A DNA stretch of 64,000 nt from Maribacter sp. (GCF_016744255.1 NZ_JADGES010000003.1:41513-105512); one strand, 5' to 3'. Positions 44,401-53,726 are shown, counted from the first letter of the stretch. Translations and numbers: made by a program. Notes: a model not told the origin generated them from the sequence alone.

Positions 44401-44534
44401 GCTTTATACTCGCTTAAAACAGTCTCTTTTTCAAAGGATTCTACAGAAGGTTTTTTGCTTTCTTGCGAATAACCAAAGTATACTACTAAGAATGCTAAAA
44501 ATGTAGATACTATTGTTTTATTGAATAGATTCAT
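41475..44534 (-). CDS. PL8 chondroitinase ABC-type lyase
   Basis: 1019 residues with a signal peptide (TIVSTFLAFLVVYFGYSQ), an N-terminal carbohydrate-binding lyase domain (residues ~30-190), the alpha-toroid catalytic domain (~230-570) and the two beta-sandwich domains. It runs in parallel with Proteus vulgaris chondroitinase ABC I. The four catalytic residues are retained: His464 and Tyr471 in WHHNGHYPAYG (H501 and Y508 of the Proteus enzyme), Arg524 in AGRHPLD (R560) and Glu655 in HQEGWDWNR (E653). It cleaves chondroitin or dermatan sulfate to delta-4,5-unsaturated disaccharides. This is the key assignment for the substrate of the locus. It starts 65 bp after the PhoD-like gene. Confidence 0.95.
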   Translation of the reverse strand: MNLFNKTIVSTFLAFLVVYFGYSQESKKPSVESFEKETVLSEYKASNSSLSTSSAHFKFGKKSLQWSWSGQSNFGTSNFRILNHDESPLAYGDYFPASPTLAISLYNETPQEGTITISFEKEGVKEVWFNLELSFKGWRRIWVPFYEMQGNKPKKGAAISYDYFRVSTNTNSGTLFFDDIIFSQYQDDRHQYPDTMVPFIKSKMQSGEDHWMPLISNYERIENIDAKPISSPIRGDLKKIEEYIDQDLSVAKKGGVYMNTLKELFQSLNINNVGKTVLGPPLTFKAEQEYFNVKQQGPNKFNDIHDLGKVMKKIASFHGKANDLERQEIEKMFITGAGYFLDQGWQAGASGGTRHHIGYGVGEITEAFFIMRQLLHKEGLLNDVGSSLHWLFNLGMVLDNEKEFHVNIDYLNTQSYYHLMLIFLLDSQEKQAALLRAYSKYTSIILAQQKEEWGFKADGTSWHHNGHYPAYGMGAFKKVPKVIRALSDTKFRISTDGHRNFKKAFLATRTYSQLYDWGFGNAGRHPLDGTSSIASLKNQYLLMAYSGNPEGTSKIDKEVAAAYLRLWGKDDIVNTFVFTEDGVQKEILRGYHTMPYAATAIYRQNDWAAIIKGYSRYVWASEIYVASNRYGRYPANGTVQLLNSKGEKSSGFHQEGWDWNRYPGATIIYLPFKELEPNSPLLMFRSNETFAGAVKLDGNGVFGMILNEEKGINAEPPNKQLGFPGRLKAKKTVFSFGDKIICIGTDISSVDDKNLTQTNLFQTFLTDKKNPIYTSDKKITKFPFEGQLPKNTKAENWLIDPYGNGYHILSNHAVNFKKEKQSSYHNKYSINTGKMNRKGKGVKETEGNYASAWINHGLAPKNEGYQYVIYPFNNELQINSFNKKIKKDTSYAILRADSIAHIVKDLKTNTTGYVVFEANTNIEQGILKTVSKPVLIMAKEESTQKTTLSVVQPDLNFPEDKNGKLKNFSEPLKFAITVNGRWSTLITDKVISVDNSEEVTTIFLELKDGFSQKITLFKM

Positions 44535-44599
44535 AAGTACCTCTTTATAATTAAAATATTTATTTTAAATAATGAGTAAGACAAATTTAATGCCCTTAT

Positions 44600-47242
44600 C
44601 TAGTTAAAATCGAAAAATAATTTTTCGGTATTATTTTTTGATGCTTTAATATTGTACATTTTTTTACTAATTTTCTTATCTGGCTCAGAAATACCTATTG
44701 TATAACTGCCTTTTTTTGGAACTTTAGGTGTAAACGAGTCTCCCTTAATTCTTAAAGTGTAAAGTATGTTTTTACTAGCTTCATCAATTACTTGAACCAC
44801 AGGATTTACTAAACCAATCACTTTAATTTTTGGCAATGTAGTTCCCCACTCTTTACCAAAATTATCTGTTTGGCTTATGGTTATTGGCCAATCGCTATAT
44901 TGCTCCGAATCGCCTTTTTGAGGGTTTGCTCCACGAGGCCAGCACTCCATCTTTATTGTTCTATACTCTTTATTAAAACGCACAATGCCGTACCCAGCAG
45001 CTCTATCATGTAATTCTGATGGAAGCTTATTTGTATACAAAGGGTTCGAAATAGCTTCTACAGTAATTTTATTTGTAAAACCGTCTTCAAATTGTCCTGT
45101 ATATTTTGGAGAGCCCTCTTTTCTATTTTCCCCTTCAAACATTGGGTACCATCTACGAGGCCAATAATTAGAAATAGAAGGCACACAGAATGCATAACCA
45201 CTATCGTTAAAATTATCTACTCCATATTGTATAGTACTACCTAAATGTTGGTCCCCTGCTAAATGAAAAGCGAATCCTTTGCGAATGGCTTTAACACCAT
45301 TGTCTCTTCCTGTCTGAGGCCAACCATTAGAATCCATATCTGTTACAGGCATATCATTTTTAGGATATTCACCTGCTTTTAATATTCTTAGTGTTGGTAC
45401 AATAGCATCTGTCATAGCTTCTTCCGGAAGTGTTGCTACATTTGCAAAAATAGTTTGTGATAATAGGACTTTCATTTCTGCGCCATAACTCCAATCTGAC
45501 GACCACTTACTTAAAAAATTTAATTGCCTATCTCCTAATAATTTTGCGGATAGCACATCTGCCTTTTTAATATTATACGCCTTATTTTGCGGCCAACCGT
45601 TTACAATTTTTGCTTCTGGAAGTAATGCTTTTGGTGCCGATTTAAATTTTCTATCTTCAATAATCGCAAAACTAACATTACCATAGTTCATCTGTGTATA
45701 ATAAACACCTATACCTCTTTCTACACTAGTTGCATCATAGGGGTCTGGCAAATGACTTGTTTGCGTGCGCTCTACCATATTTACCCATTCTGGGGACATT
45801 CTATAACCACCACTATCTTGGATTTCTGTACGTGTTCCGTTTTTCAGTGAGGCTTTCCCATTTTCTCCCCAAATATTGCCCATATACATATCATGGTCAT
45901 CGGTTATTACAACTGTAGGTGTACTTTTTAATATCTCTCTATACGCCCAGCCATACATATACCATTTTCGCAAATAATCTAAGGTGGCTATATCTAAAGG
46001 TTCTCGCTGAATACCGTAACCTCCAACAGGCTCATAAATTTGATCCCCAGAAAAAAATAACACATCTGGATTTTGATATTTTACTTGTTCTACAATATCG
46101 TTATTAGGGAAGCCTAAATCGTTATTTCCTGTAAAACCAGCAACTACAATATTTTTTTTATCCCTAGGATTTTTTCTAATAATACCCTCCCAATAATATG
46201 TTTTTACTTTATTATTTGCTTCGTTTAAAACATATGCTAATCTGTAATTACACGCTTTAGTATCCTCCCAATTTTCTATTTTAAATCTTGCTGTACGGGC
46301 TTTTTTATCTATAGATGCTTTTGATATTGTTTTCCAAATGTTGTTTTCTTTTATTTGAAATTCAACATCTTTACCCTCATTATCATCTGGCGCCATTTGC
46401 GCTGTTATTTTTAAAGTATTGCGACTTAAAGTGTATTGTGAGAACATAATTGGCCCAAAAGAACGGTCATCATGTTTTTCAATTTTACTGCCTGCTATTT
46501 CCCAATCTTGAAACCATACACTTTTTGTATTGTTGATTTTTGCTCCGTTTTTATTTTCAAAATTACTTACTAAAACAACGTCCCCAATAAGACGCTCTGG
46601 CGAAATATCTGATTTAGAAATATGACTTATCGTTTTTCCTGTTTTTACATCAATTACAGAAAAATCTATGGTATATTTATTTTGTTTGGGGCTTACTAAA
46701 ACTTTTAACTCAACACCCGTATTTAAAGCCTTAATTACATTTTTATTATTATCATTATTAGGTCTTGGTTTACCAATAAATAAAGTGCCATTTGTGCTAA
46801 CTCCTATATTAATTCCTTTACCAAAAACAGCATTGTCTCTATAATCATTAAATTGCCCTTTAGAACCAATACTAAAACCAGCCCAATTTTTATTCAGGTT
46901 TGATACTTCATTGTTAAAAAACCCTAAACGAACTCGCATTTCTAAGCTGCCTTCTTGTTCTGAAAGTTGCCTTGTTAATAAATGGATATTTCTATTTTCG
47001 TTACTTACCAAACACTCTATTCTATCATTGGCTACTTGCCAATCTTGCATAGGATTTGCCCAATATTGAGGACTAATAAATGTTCTAGTTGCTACACTTT
47101 TAAAATCACTTTTAAAAGTAGTCGTATTATTTTCATTTTTACAACTAACAATTAGCAATAAAAACCCAATTACAAGAGACCATTTAGCAGTCCTAAAAGG
47201 TACTTTTAATATATAAAAAAAACGAAATATACATGTTTTCAT
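44600..47242 (-). CDS. PhoD-like metallophosphatase with lectin-like N-terminal domain
   Basis: 880 residues, lipoprotein (LLLIVSC, Cys34). Residues ~45-250 form a jelly-roll/LamG-like domain (NIHLLTRQLSEQEGSLEMRVRLGFF, WAGFSIGSKGQFNDYRDNAVFG). Residues ~370-770 are the PhoD core: AGFTGNNDLG, VLFFSGDQIYEP (metal Asp), VVITDDHDMYMGN (DDHD) and FHLAGDQHLGST. A short C-terminal beta domain ends it. PhoD enzymes hydrolyse phosphodiesters or monoesters with Fe/Ca. In a sulfated-glycan locus its target is unclear: a phosphorylated sugar, a linkage-region xylose phosphate, or conceivably a sulfate ester (inference). It lies between two sulfatases and lyase genes, 10 bp after a sulfatase. Confidence 0.85.
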   Translation of the reverse strand: MKTCIFRFFYILKVPFRTAKWSLVIGFLLLIVSCKNENNTTTFKSDFKSVATRTFISPQYWANPMQDWQVANDRIECLVSNENRNIHLLTRQLSEQEGSLEMRVRLGFFNNEVSNLNKNWAGFSIGSKGQFNDYRDNAVFGKGINIGVSTNGTLFIGKPRPNNDNNKNVIKALNTGVELKVLVSPKQNKYTIDFSVIDVKTGKTISHISKSDISPERLIGDVVLVSNFENKNGAKINNTKSVWFQDWEIAGSKIEKHDDRSFGPIMFSQYTLSRNTLKITAQMAPDDNEGKDVEFQIKENNIWKTISKASIDKKARTARFKIENWEDTKACNYRLAYVLNEANNKVKTYYWEGIIRKNPRDKKNIVVAGFTGNNDLGFPNNDIVEQVKYQNPDVLFFSGDQIYEPVGGYGIQREPLDIATLDYLRKWYMYGWAYREILKSTPTVVITDDHDMYMGNIWGENGKASLKNGTRTEIQDSGGYRMSPEWVNMVERTQTSHLPDPYDATSVERGIGVYYTQMNYGNVSFAIIEDRKFKSAPKALLPEAKIVNGWPQNKAYNIKKADVLSAKLLGDRQLNFLSKWSSDWSYGAEMKVLLSQTIFANVATLPEEAMTDAIVPTLRILKAGEYPKNDMPVTDMDSNGWPQTGRDNGVKAIRKGFAFHLAGDQHLGSTIQYGVDNFNDSGYAFCVPSISNYWPRRWYPMFEGENRKEGSPKYTGQFEDGFTNKITVEAISNPLYTNKLPSELHDRAAGYGIVRFNKEYRTIKMECWPRGANPQKGDSEQYSDWPITISQTDNFGKEWGTTLPKIKVIGLVNPVVQVIDEASKNILYTLRIKGDSFTPKVPKKGSYTIGISEPDKKISKKMYNIKASKNNTEKLFFDFN

Positions 47243-47252
47243 TATGAGAGCA

Positions 47253-48782
47253 TTATTTTAAGTTTTGATATTTTCCTAACCAAGGATCTTTCTTTTCTTT
47301 TAAGTTTTTAAGCAACTCTTTATGTAGTTTTTTTTCTATTGTAACCTCCTTACCAATAAGGTTTATTTCTTGGTATGGGTCATTTTCATTATCATACAAA
47401 AACTTACGTTCAATATTTTTTTTATCGATAGTAATCACATAGGTGTGTTTGTGGGTTCTTATACCTCTATGTCCAGATTCGGGCTGTCCTTCTTTAATAA
47501 AATAATATAAAGCAGATGTTGGTTTATCCCCTTCTCCGTTTAATATGATCGATGATAAATCTTTACCATCTAAATTAGTTGGGAAACCATCCGTGGCTTC
47601 TATCATATTTAAAAGGGTTGGCATAATATCTGTGGCGCTTATTATTAAATCGTTTTTTTGATTTTTTTTAATTCTATTTGGCCACCTAATAATAAAAGGT
47701 ACATTGAGTGCTTCCTCGTACCAAATATTTTTAGACATTAAGCCATGGCTACCCATCATTTCGCCATGATCAGAAGTAAGAACTACAATGGTGTTATCAT
47801 CTAAACCTTGTTCCTCTAAGGCTTTTAAAACACGCCCTATTTGATCATCTACACCCGTAACCATCGCAAAATAATCTCGAACGTGTTCTTTGGCTAAATG
47901 CGTTCTATTTCTTGATGCGCCCGAGTGAAAAGCCAAATCTTTAGCATCTGAATCTAAAACTACATTCTCTCTTACCAACAATTCATCTAATGATTTATCT
48001 TTATAATACTTTAAATATTTTTCTGGAACGTATTGATAAGGTGGGTGTGGAGGGTTTATAGACCAAAATAATGCGAACGGCTTATCTTTATTCCTTGTTT
48101 TTGCCGATGGGTTTTTAATATAATCTATAATAATATCGGCTTCATGTTTTGGAGACCATTCATTAACATAAGTTAATTCCTCTTCTTTAGCATCATTTAT
48201 CCAATAGTGCGGATTGTTATGTATATCGAAAGTACCATATGAATACCAAAAATTAAATCCGTGACGAAGTTCTTTTGGTGTATAAGCATCCCAGATTAAG
48301 GAATCTTTACCATCGATAGGTGGTGGTGATGTAAGATGTAATTTACCCACATAACCTGCATCATAACCATTTTTAACCAATACGTCTGAAAAACTAACAT
48401 CCTTTTTTTGCCAAGAATTATTATACTTATATCTACCAGAATTACTGTTTGTTAAAACCGAATTATTATATGGTAATTTACCGGTCATTAACATAGCCCT
48501 ATACGGACTACATAATGGATAATTACTAATAGCATTAGACATAGTAATACCTTCTTCTGCCAATTTATTTATATGAGGGGTAACTACCGGGTCTTCTTTA
48601 TTTATTCCTATTGAAGAATTCCTTAATTGATCAGGGAAAATGAATAGTAAATTTGGTTTTACTTGTTCATTTTCAATAATATTTTCTTTGGTTTCTTTTT
48701 TTGTAATACTTGAGCAACCAAATATAAATACCACGGAATGTAATATTACTAAATTTCTAAAAAAGGATTTTATTATGAACAT
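47253..48782 (-). CDS. S1-family sulfatase, lipoprotein
   Basis: 509 residues with a lipobox (SVVFIFGCSS, Cys23). The sulfatase core has NLLFIFPDQLRNSSIG for metal binding, YPLCSPYRAMLMTG with Cys91 as the formylglycine precursor (C-S-P-Y-R), and VVLTSDHGEMMGSHGLMSKNIWYEE for the second metal set. Compared with the sulfatase at 38383 it has SPY in place of TPS after the Cys and a different substrate-side C-terminus, so it probably acts on another sulfate position. It is 7 bp after GH88 in the same unit and before the PhoD-like gene. Confidence 0.93.
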   Translation of the reverse strand: MFIIKSFFRNLVILHSVVFIFGCSSITKKETKENIIENEQVKPNLLFIFPDQLRNSSIGINKEDPVVTPHINKLAEEGITMSNAISNYPLCSPYRAMLMTGKLPYNNSVLTNSNSGRYKYNNSWQKKDVSFSDVLVKNGYDAGYVGKLHLTSPPPIDGKDSLIWDAYTPKELRHGFNFWYSYGTFDIHNNPHYWINDAKEEELTYVNEWSPKHEADIIIDYIKNPSAKTRNKDKPFALFWSINPPHPPYQYVPEKYLKYYKDKSLDELLVRENVVLDSDAKDLAFHSGASRNRTHLAKEHVRDYFAMVTGVDDQIGRVLKALEEQGLDDNTIVVLTSDHGEMMGSHGLMSKNIWYEEALNVPFIIRWPNRIKKNQKNDLIISATDIMPTLLNMIEATDGFPTNLDGKDLSSIILNGEGDKPTSALYYFIKEGQPESGHRGIRTHKHTYVITIDKKNIERKFLYDNENDPYQEINLIGKEVTIEKKLHKELLKNLKEKKDPWLGKYQNLK

Positions 48783-48789
48783 TTAAGGC

Positions 48790-50052
48790 TTATTTTTTCG
48801 TCTGTAATTTTTTTAATCTAGATAAGGCTTCAATATAATAGTAATCTGCGTAAATTAAAGCAACATCTATTTCGTGTCCTAAAGATTTAGCTCCTGTTGA
48901 GTGTAATAAAAATGAATCTGCTTTACCAACTGCAGAATACTTATCTGACCCTAAAGATTTTAGCATATTTACTGCTGCATTATAATACCGCTTTTGATCT
49001 TCTTTATCTTCTACTAACGTGCTTAAATCTAACAATGCAGAAGCCACAATTGCTGCGGCAGAGGCATCTTTTTCTTCTTTTGGGTCATTTTGAACATCAA
49101 AATCCCAACAAGGCACCATATCTTCTGGAAGCAAGGACAGATATTTATTTGCTATTTTTTCAGCAAAATCTAAGAACTTTTTATCTTTGGTTTGCTTATA
49201 CACCATAGTATAACCATAAACGCCCCAAGCCTGTCCTCTAGACCATCTACTATTATCTGCATAACCTTGTTTTGTGTGTTTATTTAATACTTTACCAGAA
49301 ATAGAATCGTATTCTAAAACATGCCAAGAGGTTAAATCCTCTCTAAAATGATTTTTCATTGTAGTTTCAGCATGTTTTACTGCTATATCATAATGCGTAG
49401 AATCACCACCGTTTTTAGCGGACCAAAACAGTAATTCTAAATTTAACATATTATCTATAATGGTAAGATGTTGTTTCCAACGTGGATGCATTTTTACTGA
49501 CCATGATTTTATAGTACCTACTTTTGGATTAAATCTTGTTGCTAAAGAGGCTGCTGATGTTAACAAAATATCCTTATACTCTTTTTTACCCCCAATTTTA
49601 TATCCATTGCCATAAGCAGGAAACATCATAAAACCAATATCGTGGTGCTCGGTAATGTTTTTAAAGTCCTCGAATACTTCGGTACGTTTAATAGCTTCAT
49701 TTTTCCATTTTTCATTATTTGTAACATCGTACATGTACCATAAAATTCCTGGATAAAAACCAGAAGTCCACACCAGTTTATTATTAGAAACCTCTTTCCA
49801 TTCTGTCTGGTTTTTCTCAATTAAACGAGGATGCTTTGTTAAATCTGTGAGTTTAGATGACGAGGTAGTTAATTGCATTTCACAATTCTCAATTTCTTTA
49901 TTTAAATTGAAACTACTTTTTACATTAACCTCCCTATCGGTTTTTACTAATTGATCTTGGTTTTTATTGTCCTTACAACTTACGATACAAGTAAGAATAC
50001 ATAATAATATCAAAGTCAAAAAGACTTTATATCTTGGGTTAATTAATTTCAT
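48790..50052 (-). CDS. GH88 unsaturated glucuronyl hydrolase, lipoprotein
   Basis: GH88 hydrates and so cleaves the unsaturated uronic acid from lyase-made disaccharides, releasing an unsaturated uronate and GalNAc. The 420 residues start with a lipobox (LCILTCIVSC, Cys26), so the enzyme is membrane-anchored and works outside the cytoplasm. Catalytic acids are Asp138 (HHDIGFM) and Asp200 (TIIDNMLNLELL), matching D88 and D149 of Bacillus GL1 UGL. W-rich toroid motifs include WTSGFYPGILWYMY and RWSRGQAWGVYGYT. It heads the sulfatase, PhoD, PL8, DUF4955 and sulfatase run. Periplasmic release of uronate would explain the TRAP transporter. Confidence 0.93.
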   Translation of the reverse strand: MKLINPRYKVFLTLILLCILTCIVSCKDNKNQDQLVKTDREVNVKSSFNLNKEIENCEMQLTTSSSKLTDLTKHPRLIEKNQTEWKEVSNNKLVWTSGFYPGILWYMYDVTNNEKWKNEAIKRTEVFEDFKNITEHHDIGFMMFPAYGNGYKIGGKKEYKDILLTSAASLATRFNPKVGTIKSWSVKMHPRWKQHLTIIDNMLNLELLFWSAKNGGDSTHYDIAVKHAETTMKNHFREDLTSWHVLEYDSISGKVLNKHTKQGYADNSRWSRGQAWGVYGYTMVYKQTKDKKFLDFAEKIANKYLSLLPEDMVPCWDFDVQNDPKEEKDASAAAIVASALLDLSTLVEDKEDQKRYYNAAVNMLKSLGSDKYSAVGKADSFLLHSTGAKSLGHEIDVALIYADYYYIEALSRLKKLQTKK

Positions 50053-50120
50053 AAAAAAAATTTATTTATAGTTGCCGTAATTTAGATAGCTAAATTAGAT
50101 ATGCTTCTTTAAAAAGAAGG

Positions 50121-50148
50121 AGGTGTAAGCGTTCATAGCACAGGTGTA
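50121..50148 (-). promoter_or_regulatory. Direct repeat TACACCT upstream of GH88
   Basis: TACACCT occurs on the minus strand at 50142-50148 and 50121-50127, a 21-bp period, two helical turns. The spacing and C-rich character recall the repeats at 35470 and 58287, but the sequence is only loosely similar. A small CTTCTTT/AAAGAAG hairpin lies just downstream at 50105-50120. Confidence 0.35.
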
Positions 50149-50311
50149 TATTGATCAATTAAACTATTATTCTTTAATTTTCGGAGAAAGCATTTTAATT
50201 TTGCACAAGTAACTTATAGAACAAAAAGACTTAAAGGCATAAACGTTTATTAGTTTTTTATTTACTACTCTATAAAAGCATAATTGATTTTATCTTATAA
50301 AGTCTACATTA

Positions 50312-53300
50312 TTACTCCTTAAAAAGATAGTAATAATGCGTATCATTATTATTAACCACTAATACAACTTTACCTTGGTTTGTATTTACTATTGCCATAT
50401 TCCTAACATCATTGCTTGCAAAAAAACCATGTTCTCTATTAGGAATAAATTGAAAATTCCCTGTGTTATCTCCTTTTAAAAATGAACCAATCCCGGCATC
50501 TGACCTAGTGGTTTCAATTTCTGATTGATAATTATTCCCCGCCAATAAAATATCTTTATTATTATCCTCATCAAAATCTTCAAACAATATACTATTGATT
50601 GGTGATTGTTGCACCTCATTTGAAAAAGGAGAGAAAGTAAATTCATTATATTGATCTTGAAAAAAAATTCCCGACCTAAATTCTACTGCCATAAAATGTA
50701 ATGCCTTATCTAAATTACTACCAACAATTCCTTTAATATCTCTGTTAGCAAAATCTGTATATGTAGGTACAATTTCGTTTAGAACTGGTATTTGTTCTGC
50801 TGTACATTGTTTACCTCTTACAAGCACTTGTTTATCTTTATAATATTTAGCCAGCATAATATCAGCGACTCCGTTATGATCAAAATCGGAAGTATACACA
50901 TGAAAAGGTTTCTCTTTAGAAGCGTGGAATTTATAATTCAACCCTAAATTACCAGCAATAATATCCTTATCGCCATCGCCATCGACATCAGCAACCAGTA
51001 ATTTATTCCACCAACCTGTGGCTTTAGATAGGTTATTATATTTTTTTGATCTTAATAATTTACCAGATATATTTTCAAAGACCTCTATACCTAACCATTC
51101 GCCTGTAATTATTAAATCTAGATCCTCATCTTTATCGATATCATTCCAAATAGCATCCGTTATCATTCCTATTTTCTCTAATTGAGGAGCTTTATTTTTT
51201 GTCTCTATAGAAAACTTACCGTCATTATTAACTAATAAATAACTTATTGGAGCATATGGGTATAAGCCTGGAATTACTCTACTTCCTACAAAAAGGTCTA
51301 AATCTCCGTCCTTATCGAAATCTGCGGAGACAACCACAGATCCTGCTGAATTTATTATAGGCAATGCATCATACGATTTTGTAAATTCCCCTTTTCCGTT
51401 ATTAAAATAAAGACGGTCTTGCAATGGTTGTGTATTAACACCAAACTCATAACTTCCACTTACTACATAAAGGTCTAAATCTCCATCATTATCAGCGTCA
51501 AAAAAAGAAGCACTTACATCTTCATGGTTTTTATCTGTAATAAACGCTTTGGTTGTTATTTTTTGGAATTTTCCAGAGGTTTCCCCCAATAACAACTTAC
51601 CCGCCATAGTATATGCTCCTCCCAAATACACATCATCGATACCGTCATTATTAACATCAGCCACAGCAAGTGCTGGACCTGTTTGAGACAATTTATGTGG
51701 TAATAGTAGTTGCTTTTTAAAATCGTCATATACTGGGTCTTCATGCGAAACATTCCATTTTTCTTTAATAAAAATTGCTTGTTTATTTTCTGATTTTTCT
51801 TGTGTAATTTTTGCATTTCTATACGCCACTTCAAGCAATTGATTTGACTTTACATGAAACAATTGTTGTGTTTTACCATCGGGCCAAGTAATCTTTATTT
51901 CGGGAATTACATTTTCTTTACCTAAACCAAAATGTAGTTTATTTGACACGGAAGATAAATACCCTCTAGACTTTACTAGTTCTCGTGTAAGAATTTTTTT
52001 TTGATTAAAAATTAGTTCCGCTTTAGCACCAACTCCTGACACATTTTCTTTTAATCCAGAAAATTGAATTTGAATATAATTTCCGCTACCTATTTCTCTA
52101 GCTTTATTTTTAAGTATTGTTGCCTCTTCATTCAAGTTATTTACAACCATATCCAAATCACCATCATTATCTAAATCTGCATAAACTGCTCCATTAGAAA
52201 ATGTTGGTTTTTGTTTTATCCAATGGTTAGATTCATTACTAAATGTTCTGTCTCCTTTATTTTTAAAAAAATAGTTTGGCAATTTTTGCTGTGGAAGCAT
52301 TTGCGTAAACTTTAAGAGGTCCTTGTCTGTAGGCTTACTTTTGCTACTTCTTATTATACTCTTTATTTCATTGGTTTTATCTTGATCAATAACATCTCTA
52401 TACACACCATTGGTAATATATATATCATTATACCCATCTAAATCAAAATCTGCCATCAAAACAGACCAACTCCAATCTGTATTAGCAACGCCAGCTGCTT
52501 GAGCAATTTCACTATAGGTTCCGTTTCCATTATTTACCTGCAACATATTATGCATATACTGGTAATGGTACTCTTTTTCTACCATCGTTTTAAACTTACT
52601 TATAGAGGTCATTGCCATGGTTGTTTTTGACCTTACATAGTCTTCAGGACTCATGTCTAATGTCATTAAATCCATTAAACCATCATTATCAATATCGGCA
52701 ATATCTCCTCCCATGCTATAAAAAGACATGTGTTTAAATAATTGATTTCTACTCTCAGAAAAGGTACCATCTCTATTATTAACATAAGTAAAATCTGGCA
52801 TTTCAAAATCATTACTCACATAAATATCTGGCCATCCATCGTTATTTAAATCCCCTATTTGGGCATTTAAGCCGAAAGCTCTATCTGGCAATATCCCAGA
52901 CTCAATAGACACATCAATAAACTTTCCATTTCCGTTGTTTTTATACAATTTATCGCTTCCTTTTAAAGCAATCGTTTTTGGATCCTCTTGAATTGTTTTT
53001 AAGTTTTTAATCTCACGATAATCTCTTGTTATTACAGGACTGTTTGCTATATACAAATCTAAATAACCATCTTTATTAAAATCAAAAAATGTTGCTGCTG
53101 TTGATCTATTGGCATCTGCTAATCCAAATTCTTCTGCTTTCTCTGTAAAAGTTAAATTTCTATTATTAATATAAAGTTGATTTACTAGCCGTTGGTCATC
53201 AAACTTCCCGGCTCGGCATATATAAATATCTGGAAAACCATCGTTATTTATATCCACAATCGAAACACTAGAATTAAAACCATCATTTTTTTTGAAACCT

Positions 53301-53623
53301 GCTTTTTTAGTAATATTTGTAAACTTTAAATTACCTTCATTTATATAAAGTTCATTCGATTTTAGGTTTGAAGTAAAAAACAAATCGATAAGTCCATCCC
53401 TATTAAAATCAGCAGCGGCTACTCCACCTCCGTTATAGGAATAGATATATTTATAATAATGAAAATCTTCTGACTCTACCAGTTCATTTGAAAAATGTAC
53501 ACCGGAATATTCAGATGATATTGATTCAAATAAGTTAGTTCCTGTAGCTACTAGAGGGGCATTTTTTTTACATGATGTAATAAATGCGCCAAGAAATACG
53601 AAAATAAAGGTTATTTTTCTCAT
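50312..53623 (-). CDS. FG-GAP/VCBS-repeat lipoprotein with ASPIC/UnbV domain
   Basis: 1103 residues, lipoprotein (FLGAFITSC, Cys18). Many repeats of the form ADFNRDGLIDLFF, DINNDGFPDIYIC, DLDNDGDLDMVV, DVDGDGDKDIIAG are FG-GAP/VCBS calcium-binding blades forming beta-propellers. An ASPIC/UnbV domain sits at about residues 540-615 (VKSRGYLSSVSNKLHFGLG, EIKITWPDGKTQQLF). Such giant proteins often follow SusD in marine Bacteroidota loci and probably act at the surface, in glycan binding or as partner of SusC/D; no enzyme activity is established. A terminator hairpin lies between SusD and this gene, and a 259-bp gap follows it. Confidence 0.9.
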   Translation of the reverse strand: MRKITFIFVFLGAFITSCKKNAPLVATGTNLFESISSEYSGVHFSNELVESEDFHYYKYIYSYNGGGVAAADFNRDGLIDLFFTSNLKSNELYINEGNLKFTNITKKAGFKKNDGFNSSVSIVDINNDGFPDIYICRAGKFDDQRLVNQLYINNRNLTFTEKAEEFGLADANRSTAATFFDFNKDGYLDLYIANSPVITRDYREIKNLKTIQEDPKTIALKGSDKLYKNNGNGKFIDVSIESGILPDRAFGLNAQIGDLNNDGWPDIYVSNDFEMPDFTYVNNRDGTFSESRNQLFKHMSFYSMGGDIADIDNDGLMDLMTLDMSPEDYVRSKTTMAMTSISKFKTMVEKEYHYQYMHNMLQVNNGNGTYSEIAQAAGVANTDWSWSVLMADFDLDGYNDIYITNGVYRDVIDQDKTNEIKSIIRSSKSKPTDKDLLKFTQMLPQQKLPNYFFKNKGDRTFSNESNHWIKQKPTFSNGAVYADLDNDGDLDMVVNNLNEEATILKNKAREIGSGNYIQIQFSGLKENVSGVGAKAELIFNQKKILTRELVKSRGYLSSVSNKLHFGLGKENVIPEIKITWPDGKTQQLFHVKSNQLLEVAYRNAKITQEKSENKQAIFIKEKWNVSHEDPVYDDFKKQLLLPHKLSQTGPALAVADVNNDGIDDVYLGGAYTMAGKLLLGETSGKFQKITTKAFITDKNHEDVSASFFDADNDGDLDLYVVSGSYEFGVNTQPLQDRLYFNNGKGEFTKSYDALPIINSAGSVVVSADFDKDGDLDLFVGSRVIPGLYPYAPISYLLVNNDGKFSIETKNKAPQLEKIGMITDAIWNDIDKDEDLDLIITGEWLGIEVFENISGKLLRSKKYNNLSKATGWWNKLLVADVDGDGDKDIIAGNLGLNYKFHASKEKPFHVYTSDFDHNGVADIMLAKYYKDKQVLVRGKQCTAEQIPVLNEIVPTYTDFANRDIKGIVGSNLDKALHFMAVEFRSGIFFQDQYNEFTFSPFSNEVQQSPINSILFEDFDEDNNKDILLAGNNYQSEIETTRSDAGIGSFLKGDNTGNFQFIPNREHGFFASNDVRNMAIVNTNQGKVVLVVNNNDTHYYYLFKE

Positions 53624-53666
53624 TTTATAAAAATGATATTAATAGGAAAATATTAATTATTAAAAG

Positions 53667-53697
53667 AAAAACCCTATGGTATGTCCATAAGGTTTTT
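53667..53697 (-). terminator. Terminator/attenuator after susD
   Basis: AAAAACC-C-TATGG and CCATA-A-GGTTTTT form an 11-12 bp stem; on the minus strand GGGTTTTTCTTTTA follows. Located between SusD and the FG-GAP lipoprotein, so it could set a high SusC/D level and lower downstream expression. Confidence 0.75.
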
Positions 53698-53726
53698 CAA
53701 CTAACTAACTCAAATATAAAACACAA

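Noticed and set aside
31819-50052. Alginate, ulvan or pectin as substrate of the locus
   Set aside because: A beta-helix protein, heparinase fold and GH88 alone could fit those glycans, but the PL8 protein retains the chondroitinase ABC catalytic set and amino-sugar genes are present.
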